A DNA stretch of 64,000 nucleotides from Methanohalobium evestigatum Z-7303 (GTDB lineage Archaea; Halobacteriota; Methanosarcinia; Methanosarcinales; Methanosarcinaceae), in contig NC_014253.1 of the NCBI RefSeq assembly GCF_000196655.1, forward strand, positions 1,178,001 through 1,242,000, given 5' to 3'. Position numbers and translations under genes: made by a program. The notes beneath the pieces are model-generated. The model was not told the DNA's origin and ran no database searches. It worked only from the letters and a program-made list of their open reading frames with translations. Shown here piece by piece: positions 19,005-26,338 of the stretch; the stretch's first letter is position 1; every line of letters starts with the position of its first letter.

Positions 19005-19871
19005 TTAGCTCTTTCTCGTAAAATTCGATATATCCTTTGAACCATAACCCAAAAACCCTCTGGTCATAGTGATAAGTATTATAACACTTATAAGAAGCAC
19101 CCCTACCTGTATTATCAGGAGGTTTGTATAATTTGGACCAAAGACAATTTCATCGGCAAAAGGCACCAGATGTATAGTAGCAGTATTGAAACCTCCATGT
19201 AACAACATCATGAGTAGAACACTTCCAGTATGATTGAATATCCAGGTGTAAAAAAATGTATATAACACAATTCCAACAGCTGTAAGTAACACTAATCCTC
19301 CAAGAATTATAGGGTCAGTGATACCGTGAGATGACCTTGGATCTACGAAGAATACTGGTATGTGCCAGAAAGCCCAGAGAATTCCCAGTAAAAATGTTGC
19401 ATTCAGGGGACCATATTGTTCTTGTAATCTGGGAAGAGCAAAACCACGCCATCCGGGTTCTTCTCCCAAACCTGCCAATAAAGAGAGACCTATGAGTGTG
19501 GGAATGAAAGTCAAAACAGGGTCAGGTAATTTTGAAAGCAATGGTTCATAACCCAGGAGTATAAACCCTAAACTGGTTGCACCAAATACAAAGATTGGAA
19601 AAACTAAGGTTATTATCCACCATTTGAGAGGTACACGCCAATGAATAATACTGCCAACCCATTCGCGGATCGGTCCACCAGTATACCATATAATCAATCC
19701 GCCTGCAATTGCAGGACCGAATTGAGCTACCAACAGGTTCAGTCCACCAAAACTTTCATCGATATCCAATATTGACGGGAGAAAACCGAGCCATGATATC
19801 ATGTAGGCTAAAAGGAAAAATGATACCACAGGATGATGTATTACCCTCTCTCGTATACTTTTTTGTTCCAT
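19005..19871 (-). CDS. CPBP-family (Abi/CAAX-like) intramembrane metalloprotease
   Basis: 288 residues with about eight hydrophobic segments. The family motifs are visible: EEPGWRGFALPRLQ (EExxxR, about 141-154), FWHIPVFF (the FxxxH-type motif) and LLHGGFNTA (HxxxN/B). Members are membrane proteases related to Rce1; in prokaryotes some protect against bacteriocins or tune surface proteins. Start ATG 19871. The 18869-19004 gap holds nothing clear. Confidence 0.88.
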   Translation of the reverse strand: MEQKSIRERVIHHPVVSFFLLAYMISWLGFLPSILDIDESFGGLNLLVAQFGPAIAGGLIIWYTGGPIREWVGSIIHWRVPLKWWIITLVFPIFVFGATSLGFILLGYEPLLSKLPDPVLTFIPTLIGLSLLAGLGEEPGWRGFALPRLQEQYGPLNATFLLGILWAFWHIPVFFVDPRSSHGITDPIILGGLVLLTAVGIVLYTFFYTWIFNHTGSVLLMMLLHGGFNTATIHLVPFADEIVFGPNYTNLLIIQVGVLLISVIILITMTRGFLGYGSKDISNFTRKS

Positions 19872-20044
19872 TTTACCTACTTACTTAATGAATTTTAACA
19901 ATAACCATTAGAAAATAAAAAACTAAAAAACAGATTAGAATAATTTATCTAACCTTATATAAGGTTTCTTCTTATTTCCGGGTTATCAAGAATCTTTCAT
20001 TTTCAATTTTGTTGTTTAAAACCGCCTTTTAAACTGATGATTGA

Positions 20045-20314
20045 TATGTTTTTACATTTTTAGTCAATAACATAGTATCAAAACCTTGCAATATATTTTT
20101 TGAACTGAAATCAGCTTTTCTGAATAGTATCTTCCAGTTTGTTCTTTAGCATTTACTATAGATTTTGAAAGAGGTTCACCGGGGTTCAAATATAATAATA
20201 GTCGGTTTTGTTACTATTCAATTTCAATCTCGATTTTCAGTGTGACATGACACATTGAAATTCTCAAATACTTGAAAATTAGATCTCTCCAGTCTTTTTT
20301 GATTCGTATTTAAA
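20045..20314 (+). repeat. Repeat D copy 3 with ACATGA inverted repeat
   Basis: Shares long stretches with 25012-25290, including TTTACTATAGATTTTGAAAG and TCTCAAATACTTGAAAAT. The inverted repeat TTTCAGTGTG-ACATGA-CACATTGAAA is at 20235-20260. It lies directly upstream of a promoter. Bases 19872-20044 are AT-rich with nothing else recognised. Confidence 0.7.
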
Positions 20315-20315
20315 A

Positions 20316-20366
20316 CTTTGAAAACCTGTTGACCGGTTCGCTCAATATCGATTAATCTTATAAACC
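20316..20366 (+). promoter_or_regulatory. Promoter P1 of the LDCIK-family gene
   Basis: CTTTGAAAACCTGTTGACCG followed by ATTAATCTTATAAACC; the CTTATAAA (20357-20364) is a good archaeal TATA box. The same arrangement precedes the paralogues at 25.5 and 26.3 kb. Confidence 0.65.
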
Positions 20367-20491
20367 TTCTAATCAATCTTCTTAATGGGACTTCTAAAAA
20401 GAACCTTTAAAATTGAACCAGCTTAAACCAATAATACCGGTTCGTACTGGGGTATTACAAGTCTATTGGAATCAAAAACGGAGATGTTAAC

Positions 20492-21001
20492 ATTCAAATC
20501 AATACTAATTCTGAATCTACAATAAATCTGGACTGTATAAAAAGAATTAACAACAGAGGAGAATTCCTCGCAGCGCCGAATGACATTATGAAAAGATTGT
20601 GTCCTGAAACCTACTCTCGTCTGCACGGCGGCTGGTTCAGAAAGGTGGACAACCTGAATCAGGAATATACGAATGGATACTCGATCATTGGACAATTTTA
20701 CAGCGACAGAAGGCGCCAGTGGCTGGCTCCAGGATTATATGTCGACTGTTCAAAAAACGGGGATAACAAGAAAAAAGTTATCTACCATACACTTATAAAA
20801 TTAAATTTTGACGGTACAGTTGAGCTGCTGGAACAAACCCGCAACAACCCGAGCTGGGCAACTGATCTGTGGGATCCGATAGAAAAGTTTTTGCCAGAAT
20901 TCAAACCCGATAAAGAGATTCTCCATGAAGAAAAAACGTACCTTGAATGCCGACTCGATGAAATAAATCACAAATTGGAGAATCTAGATAAGAATCAATA
21001 A
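20492..21001 (+). CDS. LDCIK-family protein, paralogue 1 (non-canonical start)
   Basis: Unknown family with paralogues at 25498 and 26339. Conserved blocks are LDCIKxxxxRGEFL, GGWFRKVDNLNQEY, YSIIGQFY, LAPGLYVDCSK, SLIKLNxDGT and WDPIEKFLPEFK, with a coiled-coil-like acidic end. Conservation begins at LDCIK (20528), well before the first ATG (20588). No ATG, GTG or TTG lies in frame between the stop at 20432 and 20588. ATT 20492 follows GGAG by 8 nt and gives 170 residues, the family length. The ATG at 20484 is in another frame, so a frameshift is the alternative. The function is unknown; the conserved Trp and Cys suggest a compact globular domain. Confidence 0.7.
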   Translation: MQINTNSESTINLDCIKRINNRGEFLAAPNDIMKRLCPETYSRLHGGWFRKVDNLNQEYTNGYSIIGQFYSDRRRQWLAPGLYVDCSKNGDNKKKVIYHTLIKLNFDGTVELLEQTRNNPSWATDLWDPIEKFLPEFKPDKEILHEEKTYLECRLDEINHKLENLDKNQ

Positions 21002-21002
21002 C

Positions 21003-21233
21003 TTACATCAAACCATATTCTCTCTTTAACTCATCATGAGTGTACAGTCTCCCCTTTTTGATGTCCTCTAATGCTTCTTCGATACCCTGGATAGCTTCAT
21101 CACTTAATTCATCTTCATCTACAGACATAATTATCAACCTTTCAATAATGGAATTATAAGATTTCTGTGGGAATCTCCGCAAACTGTCTAATTTTTCTTT
21201 AGTCCGGGGTACTATGCTGATTGTAGTACTCAT
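21003..21233 (-). CDS. Antitoxin-like small protein
   Basis: 76 residues. The first half (TTISIVPRTKEKLDSLRRFP, then SYNSIIERLI) is a ribbon-helix-helix or RelB/DUF7557-like DNA-binding region. The second half is acidic and ends DELKREYGLM, as in antitoxins that wrap a RelE/ParE partner. No toxin is adjacent; it lies 140 bp downstream of the RelE/antitoxin pair on the same strand and could be a solitary antitoxin or an anti-addiction factor. The stop codons of this gene and the convergent LDCIK gene are almost touching. Confidence 0.7.
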   Translation of the reverse strand: MSTTISIVPRTKEKLDSLRRFPQKSYNSIIERLIIMSVDEDELSDEAIQGIEEALEDIKKGRLYTHDELKREYGLM

Positions 21234-21373
21234 TTGTGCCTTGAAGTATATTAGAAAAAGTAATATAAAGCATGGAAAAATCTTTGAGTGAGCCCAATGA
21301 TTATCGGTTAAACCTATAGCAGCATATGTATTATGTTATTCAAAAAGGACGTGTCTATGTGCCTGTTCACTCA

Positions 21374-21652
21374 TTACAGCCATTTATATCCTTTCTCTCT
21401 ATGGATAATATCTGTAATCAATATGGTTTCATCTTCAATAGTATATATAACTCGATAGTTACCTACCCTTAACCTATAAAAACTCTTTCTGCCTTTTGTA
21501 CCTTTTAATTTTTTAATATCTGTTCTGGGGTTTTCAGGATATGGTTTATCGCTAAGTGTTTCAATACTTTCTTTGATCCTTGCTTTGGTATTAGAATCAA
21601 GAGACTTGAGATATTTTGCCACTCCTGGATGCAACTTGATGTCATAGGTCAT
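21374..21652 (-). CDS. relE: RelE/ParE-superfamily toxin
   Basis: 92 residues with the RelE layout: LHPGVAKYLKSLDSNTKARI, SDKPYPENPRTDIKKLKGTK, FYRLRVGNYRVIYTI and an EDETILITDIIHREKGY end. The Arg/Lys-rich beta sheet is the ribosome-dependent mRNA-cleaving site. It overlaps the upstream antitoxin stop by one base, the typical antitoxin-first operon. Confidence 0.92.
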   Translation of the reverse strand: MTYDIKLHPGVAKYLKSLDSNTKARIKESIETLSDKPYPENPRTDIKKLKGTKGRKSFYRLRVGNYRVIYTIEDETILITDIIHREKGYKWL

Positions 21653-21843
21653 TAAATATCATCCAGTGATACAAAATACTCTCTATCTTCTAACCGTTTA
21701 TATTGGCGTTCCATGAATGATTCATAATCAATTTCATCCATCAACCGGGTTAGGATTTGGCTGTATGTTTCACCTTTTGAACCATAACTCTTTAGCCTGT
21801 CTCTAACTGCTTTGGTAGTGGGAATTGTTGTTGTTTCTTTCAT
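21652..21843 (-). CDS. Antitoxin partner of the RelE toxin
   Basis: 63 residues. The N-terminal TTTIPTTKAVRDRLKSYGSK resembles the DUF7557/VapB-like archaeal antitoxin family. The acidic C-terminus (DYESFMERQYKRLEDREYFV) would bind the toxin. It is translationally coupled to the toxin. A TATA-like TTTATAAC lies within the 50 bp upstream (minus strand), in AT-rich DNA. Confidence 0.85.
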   Translation of the reverse strand: MKETTTIPTTKAVRDRLKSYGSKGETYSQILTRLMDEIDYESFMERQYKRLEDREYFVSLDDI

Positions 21844-21984
21844 AATTGCTGATAATATTTATCAATATCATTTGTATTTATAACTTGTTATAAGATGTTA
21901 AATTCATAAAAAATTTTCATGGTTTTATATTTTATTTTTTTTATTGTTTTTTTCGTGATGATTCTGCTTGTCGATTTCCATAAA

Positions 21985-22160
21985 TATATTTTTACTATTG
22001 TCTAGGTATCAAAACAACGCACAAAAAAACCAAACAAATTCATGTAATCAACAGCAACGAGGAAATTGGTTGTTGATTACGAGAGAGCGTGTTGGGGAGT
22101 TCAATAAGGGGTATACAGAGGAGCGGGCTAACGGGGGAGTGCCTGGTCCTCTTTTTCATA
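21985..22160 (+). ncRNA. Candidate structured RNA, element L copy 3
   Basis: The 3' half of element L. Hairpin 1 pairs GTAATCAACA (22044-22053) with TGTTGATTAC (22071-22080). Hairpin 2 pairs GAGGAGCGGGC (22118-22128) with GCCTGGTCCTC (22141-22151), followed by TTTTT. The GTGTTGGGGAGTT spacer is kept. It lies just upstream of cassette 2, as copy 2 does of cassette 1. The upstream ~110 bp of copies 1 and 2 are missing or diverged. Confidence 0.6.
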
Positions 22161-22199
22161 TTTTATATGTTGATTACTGGATATGATCAGATTATTCCA

Positions 22200-22300
22200 G
22201 CTGCTTTTGTTCTCTAAACCACTACAAAAAATGACCATACGAACCAATGCAATTAACGGCAACAGGAAACTAGCTGTTAATTGCAATAGCGGGTAATTGT
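22200..22300 (+). promoter_or_regulatory. Leader motif with hairpin before cassette 2 gene A
   Basis: Matches 12200-12305. The stem GCAATTAAC (22249-22257)/GTTAATTGC (22276-22284) is fully Watson-Crick here. It is preceded by ATGACCATACGAACCAATGC. Confidence 0.5.
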
Positions 22301-22396
22301 AGAAAATATAGATTGCTAAACTCTTTTGAAATCAACAGGAAAAAGAGCTGCAGGAACTATTACCCGGATTTAAATCAAATATAATGGAGGATTAAA

Positions 22397-23134
22397 TTGG
22401 AACAAGTAGAAAATAAAGAAGATTTGATAGACAGTGCAGTAGAATCGATGTTAGAAGTAATGTTGACGACTGACAGCCACTGTACCAAAAAGGAGATCGA
22501 AGACTGTTTGATTAGGATGGAACATCTGGCAGCAGATACAATCATCGAACACCTGTATCATGACGGATACAACCAGGACCTTGAAAACGTTCTCTTACAG
22601 ATCAAACAACCGGCTGTCGATTGTCTGTCAGAAAAGATAAAACAGTACCAGAATCGATATGGAGACACCCATCAGCTGCAGTTGATACTGGACCGAATCG
22701 AGGAAAACATCGAAAACCAGGATAGTCCTGATTCGAGGAACCAGAATCAAAGGATACAGACATCTGGTAATTCTCAGCAGAATAATAACCTAGACGAAAT
22801 GTCATGGAAAGAACTTGAAGATTTTCTCGAGTCGATGTACAAAGATAAAGGATATCTGGTCGAAAGAACCGGTATCACAGACATGGGTGCCGACCTGATT
22901 ATAACCAGTTATGGAGTCGAGCGAACTGCAGTTGTTATAAAACATCTAAATTCCGATCAAAAAGTCACAAGAAATGCTGTCCAGGAAGCTGCTGCTGCAA
23001 TGAACTACTACCATTGCAATGGTGCCATAGTCGTTTCCAATCAGGAATTCACAGAACAGGCAGTAAAACTGGCAGAATCGAATGATGTTTCCCTGATTGA
23101 CAGGAAACAACTGGAAGAAATGGTTAGTCTGTAA
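22397..23134 (+). CDS. HEAT-like plus Mrr-type nuclease, cassette 2 gene A
   Basis: 245 residues, collinear with the gene at 12398: HEAT-like N-terminus (QIKQPAVDCLSEKI), Asn/Gln/Ser linker, and Mrr domain with MGADLIIT and VVIKHL in place of QVK. Lys is kept; Gln is Val. The TTG start follows ATGGAGGATTAAA. Many third-position differences from cassette 1 with few amino-acid changes suggest both copies have been under selection since duplication. Confidence 0.85.
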   Translation: MEQVENKEDLIDSAVESMLEVMLTTDSHCTKKEIEDCLIRMEHLAADTIIEHLYHDGYNQDLENVLLQIKQPAVDCLSEKIKQYQNRYGDTHQLQLILDRIEENIENQDSPDSRNQNQRIQTSGNSQQNNNLDEMSWKELEDFLESMYKDKGYLVERTGITDMGADLIITSYGVERTAVVIKHLNSDQKVTRNAVQEAAAAMNYYHCNGAIVVSNQEFTEQAVKLAESNDVSLIDRKQLEEMVSL

Positions 23135-23177
23135 AGAAATAGATTTGGATAGTTTCCGGTTTTAAATCAGTTTTTAG

Positions 23178-23208
23178 TCCATGCTCTATGCATGGATTTT
23201 ATTTTTTC
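23178..23208 (+). terminator. Hairpin plus T-run between genes A and B, cassette 2
   Basis: TCCATGC pairs with GCATGGA, followed by TTTTATTTTTT, identical in design to cassette 1. Confidence 0.6.
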
Positions 23209-23229
23209 TGGATTTGTGAAATCATTTTA

Positions 23230-23290
23230 CTCAGTTGTTTTGTTCTCGAAATTACTGCACAAAAAAACCATACAATCTATTGAATTTATA
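23230..23290 (+). promoter_or_regulatory. Leader motif before cassette 2 gene B
   Basis: TTGTTCTCGAAATTACTGC followed by AAAAACCATACAATCTATTG, nearly identical to 13243-13312. Confidence 0.45.
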
Positions 23291-23323
23291 AAAATTTTAA
23301 AATAAAATTATGGAGGTAAAAAA

Positions 23324-24445
23324 TTGAAATCTAACAATTATAGCAAAGAAGAAATTATATCTTCTTTAGTAGAAAATCTATTGATTACTGAGGAATATAA
23401 TGAGAAAGAAGAAACTAAAGACATACTTGTAGGATTTGGAGAAAAATCAATCAAACCATTGGTTGAAAAATTAGGAGAAGATGTTGGTATATCGAATGAA
23501 AGGGAGATAGGAAGCGTTCTGAAAAGAATAGGCATGCCATGTATACCGTACATCATGAATGAACTTTATAATAAATACTTGCCAAATAGATACTTCACTG
23601 CTTCATTAACTGTTTCAGAAATCATAGAAAGCATCGGCGAACCAGCTGTACCTTATCTGATTGATTACATCTGCGAATATCAAGTACTTGACGGAAGAGA
23701 AGAAAGTTGTCGCAGATTGAGAGAATTCGTATCCTTGCATGAAGAAAAAGCTGTAGATTGTGTGTTAAAAAGATTAAGCAGAGAGTATCTTAATGAAGAC
23801 TGCTGGCAAGAATTGACTAGTATCTTGGTATTCTTGGGAGAAATTTCAGTAGAAAAATTGTTCCAGGGTATAATAAACATCAATCATAAACACATAGACT
23901 ACGATGATGCTGTAAATATTATAACTGAACATGATAATGATGACGCAAAAAATGTCTTGAACAGGTACTTAAAATATGGATCATATGAAGAAAAGCTAAT
24001 TGCAGCCAGAATCCTGGACAAATTCAATGATACTGATGCAGAAAGTACTATACAGGTTCTTTATAACGAACCAGAATCGAAAATGTTGTACGACCTGTAT
24101 AATATATCCTGGGAAGAACTAGAATTAGGCTTGATGAACCTATATGAAAAAATGGGTTATAAAGTGGAAAAAACTCCAAAAAATAGCGACTATGGAGCTG
24201 ACTTTATAGCAACTCAGTGGGGGAGTGAGAGAATAGCGGTGCAGGTAAAGCACCTAAATAATACAACATCGCCTAGTGCAGTTCAGGAAGTTGTTGCAGC
24301 AAAGATGTATTATATATGTTCTAAAGCAGAAGTCGTGAGCACAAACAATTTCAGCAAACAAGCAAAGAACCTGGCAGATATAACAGGAGTAAATCTCATC
24401 GACAGAGATAAGCTCAAATGGTTAATTGAAAAATATAATTGGTAA
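23324..24445 (+). CDS. HEAT-repeat Mrr-type nuclease, cassette 2 gene B
   Basis: 373 residues. The N-terminal ~270 residues are HEAT-like repeats (LKRIGMPCIPYIMNEL, IIESIGEPAVPYLIDYI, EEKAVDCVLKRL). The C-terminal Mrr domain has YGAD (D293), QVK (Q307, K309), and VQEVVAAKMYYICSKAEVVS. It is intact, with a TTG start behind TGGAGGTAAAAAA and no in-frame stop, unlike gene B of cassette 1. The repeat region differs much more from cassette 1 gene B than the Mrr domain does, suggesting that the sensing part evolves faster than the nuclease. Confidence 0.87.
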   Translation: MKSNNYSKEEIISSLVENLLITEEYNEKEETKDILVGFGEKSIKPLVEKLGEDVGISNEREIGSVLKRIGMPCIPYIMNELYNKYLPNRYFTASLTVSEIIESIGEPAVPYLIDYICEYQVLDGREESCRRLREFVSLHEEKAVDCVLKRLSREYLNEDCWQELTSILVFLGEISVEKLFQGIININHKHIDYDDAVNIITEHDNDDAKNVLNRYLKYGSYEEKLIAARILDKFNDTDAESTIQVLYNEPESKMLYDLYNISWEELELGLMNLYEKMGYKVEKTPKNSDYGADFIATQWGSERIAVQVKHLNNTTSPSAVQEVVAAKMYYICSKAEVVSTNNFSKQAKNLADITGVNLIDRDKLKWLIEKYNW

Positions 24446-24548
24446 TTTCTGCTTTCAGGGCGCTGAGTTCCAGAGATTATATAAGAAAATGGCAGGTCAA
24501 TTGTGTACCTGTCCATACTATTTTTTGATCTAATAATTTGATGGTATT

Positions 24549-24610
24549 GATTTTGCTCTTTTTCAGGAATTCGGGATGAAAGAACCATACAAACTCTCGT
24601 GCTTTATTTA
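24549..24610 (+). promoter_or_regulatory. Leader motif before cassette 2 gene C
   Basis: GATTTTGCTCTTTTTCAGGA then AAGAACCATACAAACTC, as in cassette 1. An AGGAGGTTAAAAC ribosome binding site follows. Confidence 0.45.
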
Positions 24611-24639
24611 CTTTAAAATAAAAAAAAGGAGGTTAAAAC

Positions 24640-25005
24640 TTGAAAACAAATTATCAGAATTTTGAATTAATATCCCGAGAAGAATTGTTGCAGGAGGTGG
24701 AAATATACTACAAGACCAGAGGTTATCAGGTTGAAAGAATTCCAGATATAGGTTCTGGAGCAGACCTTATAGCAACGTCTTTAGGTGTCGAAAAGGTAGC
24801 TGTTAAGATATGTTATGGAGGTGTTGCTTCAATTTCAACCGTTCATGGAGTTTCTTCTGCTAAAATCTATTATAGATGCGACAGGGCTGAAATAATATGC
24901 ACAGGATATTTTAATAAAGATGCAGAATTATTGGCTAAAATCATCGATGTTAAATTGATAAACAGGGATGATCTTGAAGAGAGTAACATTACAAGGGGCA
25001 GTTAA
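24640..25005 (+). CDS. Stand-alone degenerate Mrr domain, cassette 2 gene C
   Basis: 121 residues, about 80% identical to the gene at 14716. SGAD (D42) is kept, and the catalytic QVK is VKIC (K56, C58), the same change as in cassette 1. The C-terminus differs (DDLEESNITRGS), probably from a late frameshift. The TTG start follows AAAGGAGGTTAAAAC. Retention of the same inactive motif in both copies argues for a non-catalytic role rather than random decay. Confidence 0.8.
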   Translation: MKTNYQNFELISREELLQEVEIYYKTRGYQVERIPDIGSGADLIATSLGVEKVAVKICYGGVASISTVHGVSSAKIYYRCDRAEIICTGYFNKDAELLAKIIDVKLINRDDLEESNITRGS

Positions 25006-25011
25006 TTAAGG

Positions 25012-25284
25012 TTTCTCTGCTCTACATTTTTAGTTAATAATATTGAATCAAAACCTTGAATCTACTTTTTAGAATTTGGATAATGTTTTCCAAAATAGTA
25101 TCGTCCAGTTTGATCTTTTTGATTTACTATAGATTTTGAAAGATGTTTACCGGGGTTTAAATATAATCATGTCTGGGTTTTGTTATTATTTTATTCATTT
25201 TCGATTTTCAGTGTGACATGACACATTGAAATTCTCAAATACTTGAAAATCAGATCTCTCCAGTCTTTTTTAATTCGTATTCAA
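25012..25284 (+). repeat. Repeat D copy 4 with ACATGA inverted repeat
   Basis: Follows gene C as in cassette 1. The inverted repeat TTTCAGTGTG-ACATGA-CACATTGAAA at 25206-25231 is identical to the one at 20235. The last ~130 bp are nearly identical to those before the 20.5-kb gene. Confidence 0.7.
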
Positions 25285-25285
25285 A

Positions 25286-25336
25286 CTTTGAAAACCTGTT
25301 GACCGGTTCGCTCAATAGTGATTAATCTTATAAACA
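25286..25336 (+). promoter_or_regulatory. Promoter P2 of the LDCIK-family gene
   Basis: CTTTGAAAACCTGTTGACCG then ATTAATCTTATAAACA; TATA box at 25327-25334. Almost a copy of P1. Confidence 0.65.
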
Positions 25337-25497
25337 TCCTTACCAATCTTATTTATGGAAATTTGTAAAATCCCTTTTGTATCGAAATAATCTCTACCAG
25401 TACTATTGAACCTATTTTATCCATTTATCTAACTAATTCTTACAGGGGTTTTACAGAGTCCATATATAATCACCATAAAAAAAACGGTCGTGATAAA

Positions 25498-25998
25498 ATT
25501 AGTAACGATGAAAACCCATCGAAAGAATTGAACTGCATAATAGACAAGAACGAGCGGGGAGAGATCCTCGTGGAACCTAAAAAATTGATGAAACAAATCA
25601 CACCTCTTATTTTCACCCGCGATGGTGGTGGCTGGATGAGGAAAGTGGAATCTCTGGACAAAAAATACACAAATGGATACTCTCTCGTTGGTCCTTTTTA
25701 TAATGTATCTAAAAAACAATGGCTAGCTCCAGGGCTGTATATAGACTGTTCCAAAAGTGATGAAAATGGAAAGATAAGGTACTGCTGTACATTGGTTAAA
25801 CTAAATTATGACAGTACTGTTAAAATCCTAGACCAGCAATGCAATAATCAAAGCTGGGCTGTTGACATGTGGGATGTTATTGAAAAACATCTGCCAGAAT
25901 TCAAATCTCATGAAGTAATTCTCAAAGAAGAGAGAAAACAGCTCTCTGACCGTATCAGGGAAATCGATGAGGAATTGAAAAACCTCGATGATATCTGA
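25498..25998 (+). CDS. LDCIK-family protein, paralogue 2 (non-canonical start)
   Basis: Blocks conserved with the paralogues: LNCIIDKNERGEILVEP, GGGWMRKVESLDKKYTNGYS, LAPGLYIDCSK, LVKLNYDST and WAVDMWDVIEKHLPEFKS, plus an acidic coiled-coil-like end. TTG 25528 would place the start exactly inside the conserved LNCI block, which is unlikely. ATT 25498 follows GTGAT by 3 nt and gives a 10-residue polar lead, like the other copies. No in-frame ATG or GTG lies upstream. The function is unknown. Confidence 0.7.
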   Translation: MSNDENPSKELNCIIDKNERGEILVEPKKLMKQITPLIFTRDGGGWMRKVESLDKKYTNGYSLVGPFYNVSKKQWLAPGLYIDCSKSDENGKIRYCCTLVKLNYDSTVKILDQQCNNQSWAVDMWDVIEKHLPEFKSHEVILKEERKQLSDRIREIDEELKNLDDI

Positions 25999-26034
25999 TA
26001 AAAACAAAGATAACTACTTTCTAATTTTTGACGC

Positions 26035-26063
26035 CCCTGCAGTTTTTCTGCAGGGTATTTTTT
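26035..26063 (+). terminator. Terminator after LDCIK paralogue 2
   Basis: CCCTGCAG/CTGCAGGG perfect 8-bp stem with a TTTTT loop, then TATTTTTTC. Confidence 0.8.
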
Positions 26064-26127
26064 CTTATCTAAATAACCATATCTACTGCTGTTTTATTGT
26101 GTTTTTAGAATTGAGTTAGTCAAATGA

Positions 26128-26177
26128 ACTTTGAAAACCTGTTGACTGACTAACTTAATACTAAGAAGTCTTATAAA
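26128..26177 (+). promoter_or_regulatory. Promoter P3 of the LDCIK-family gene
   Basis: CTTTGAAAACCTGTTGACTG, then AGAAGTCTTATAAATG; TATA box about 26169-26176. GTTAGTCAA and TTGACTGACTAAC around it form an imperfect inverted repeat, a possible operator. The same leading string occurs in P1 and P2. The rest of the 25999-26338 gap (terminator and 5' UTR) shows nothing else. Confidence 0.6.
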
Positions 26178-26338
26178 TGTTCAAACTGTTTTCCCGTCTG
26201 AATGGCTCTTACAAACCACTGTACACTTCAAAAGCACGTTGAAAATGACTAAATCAAATCAATTAGTCGTATACATGCTTAAAATTGTATGATTGGTTTC
26301 TAGAGAGCCTCGTTATAGAAAAACAATAAAAAACGGTG

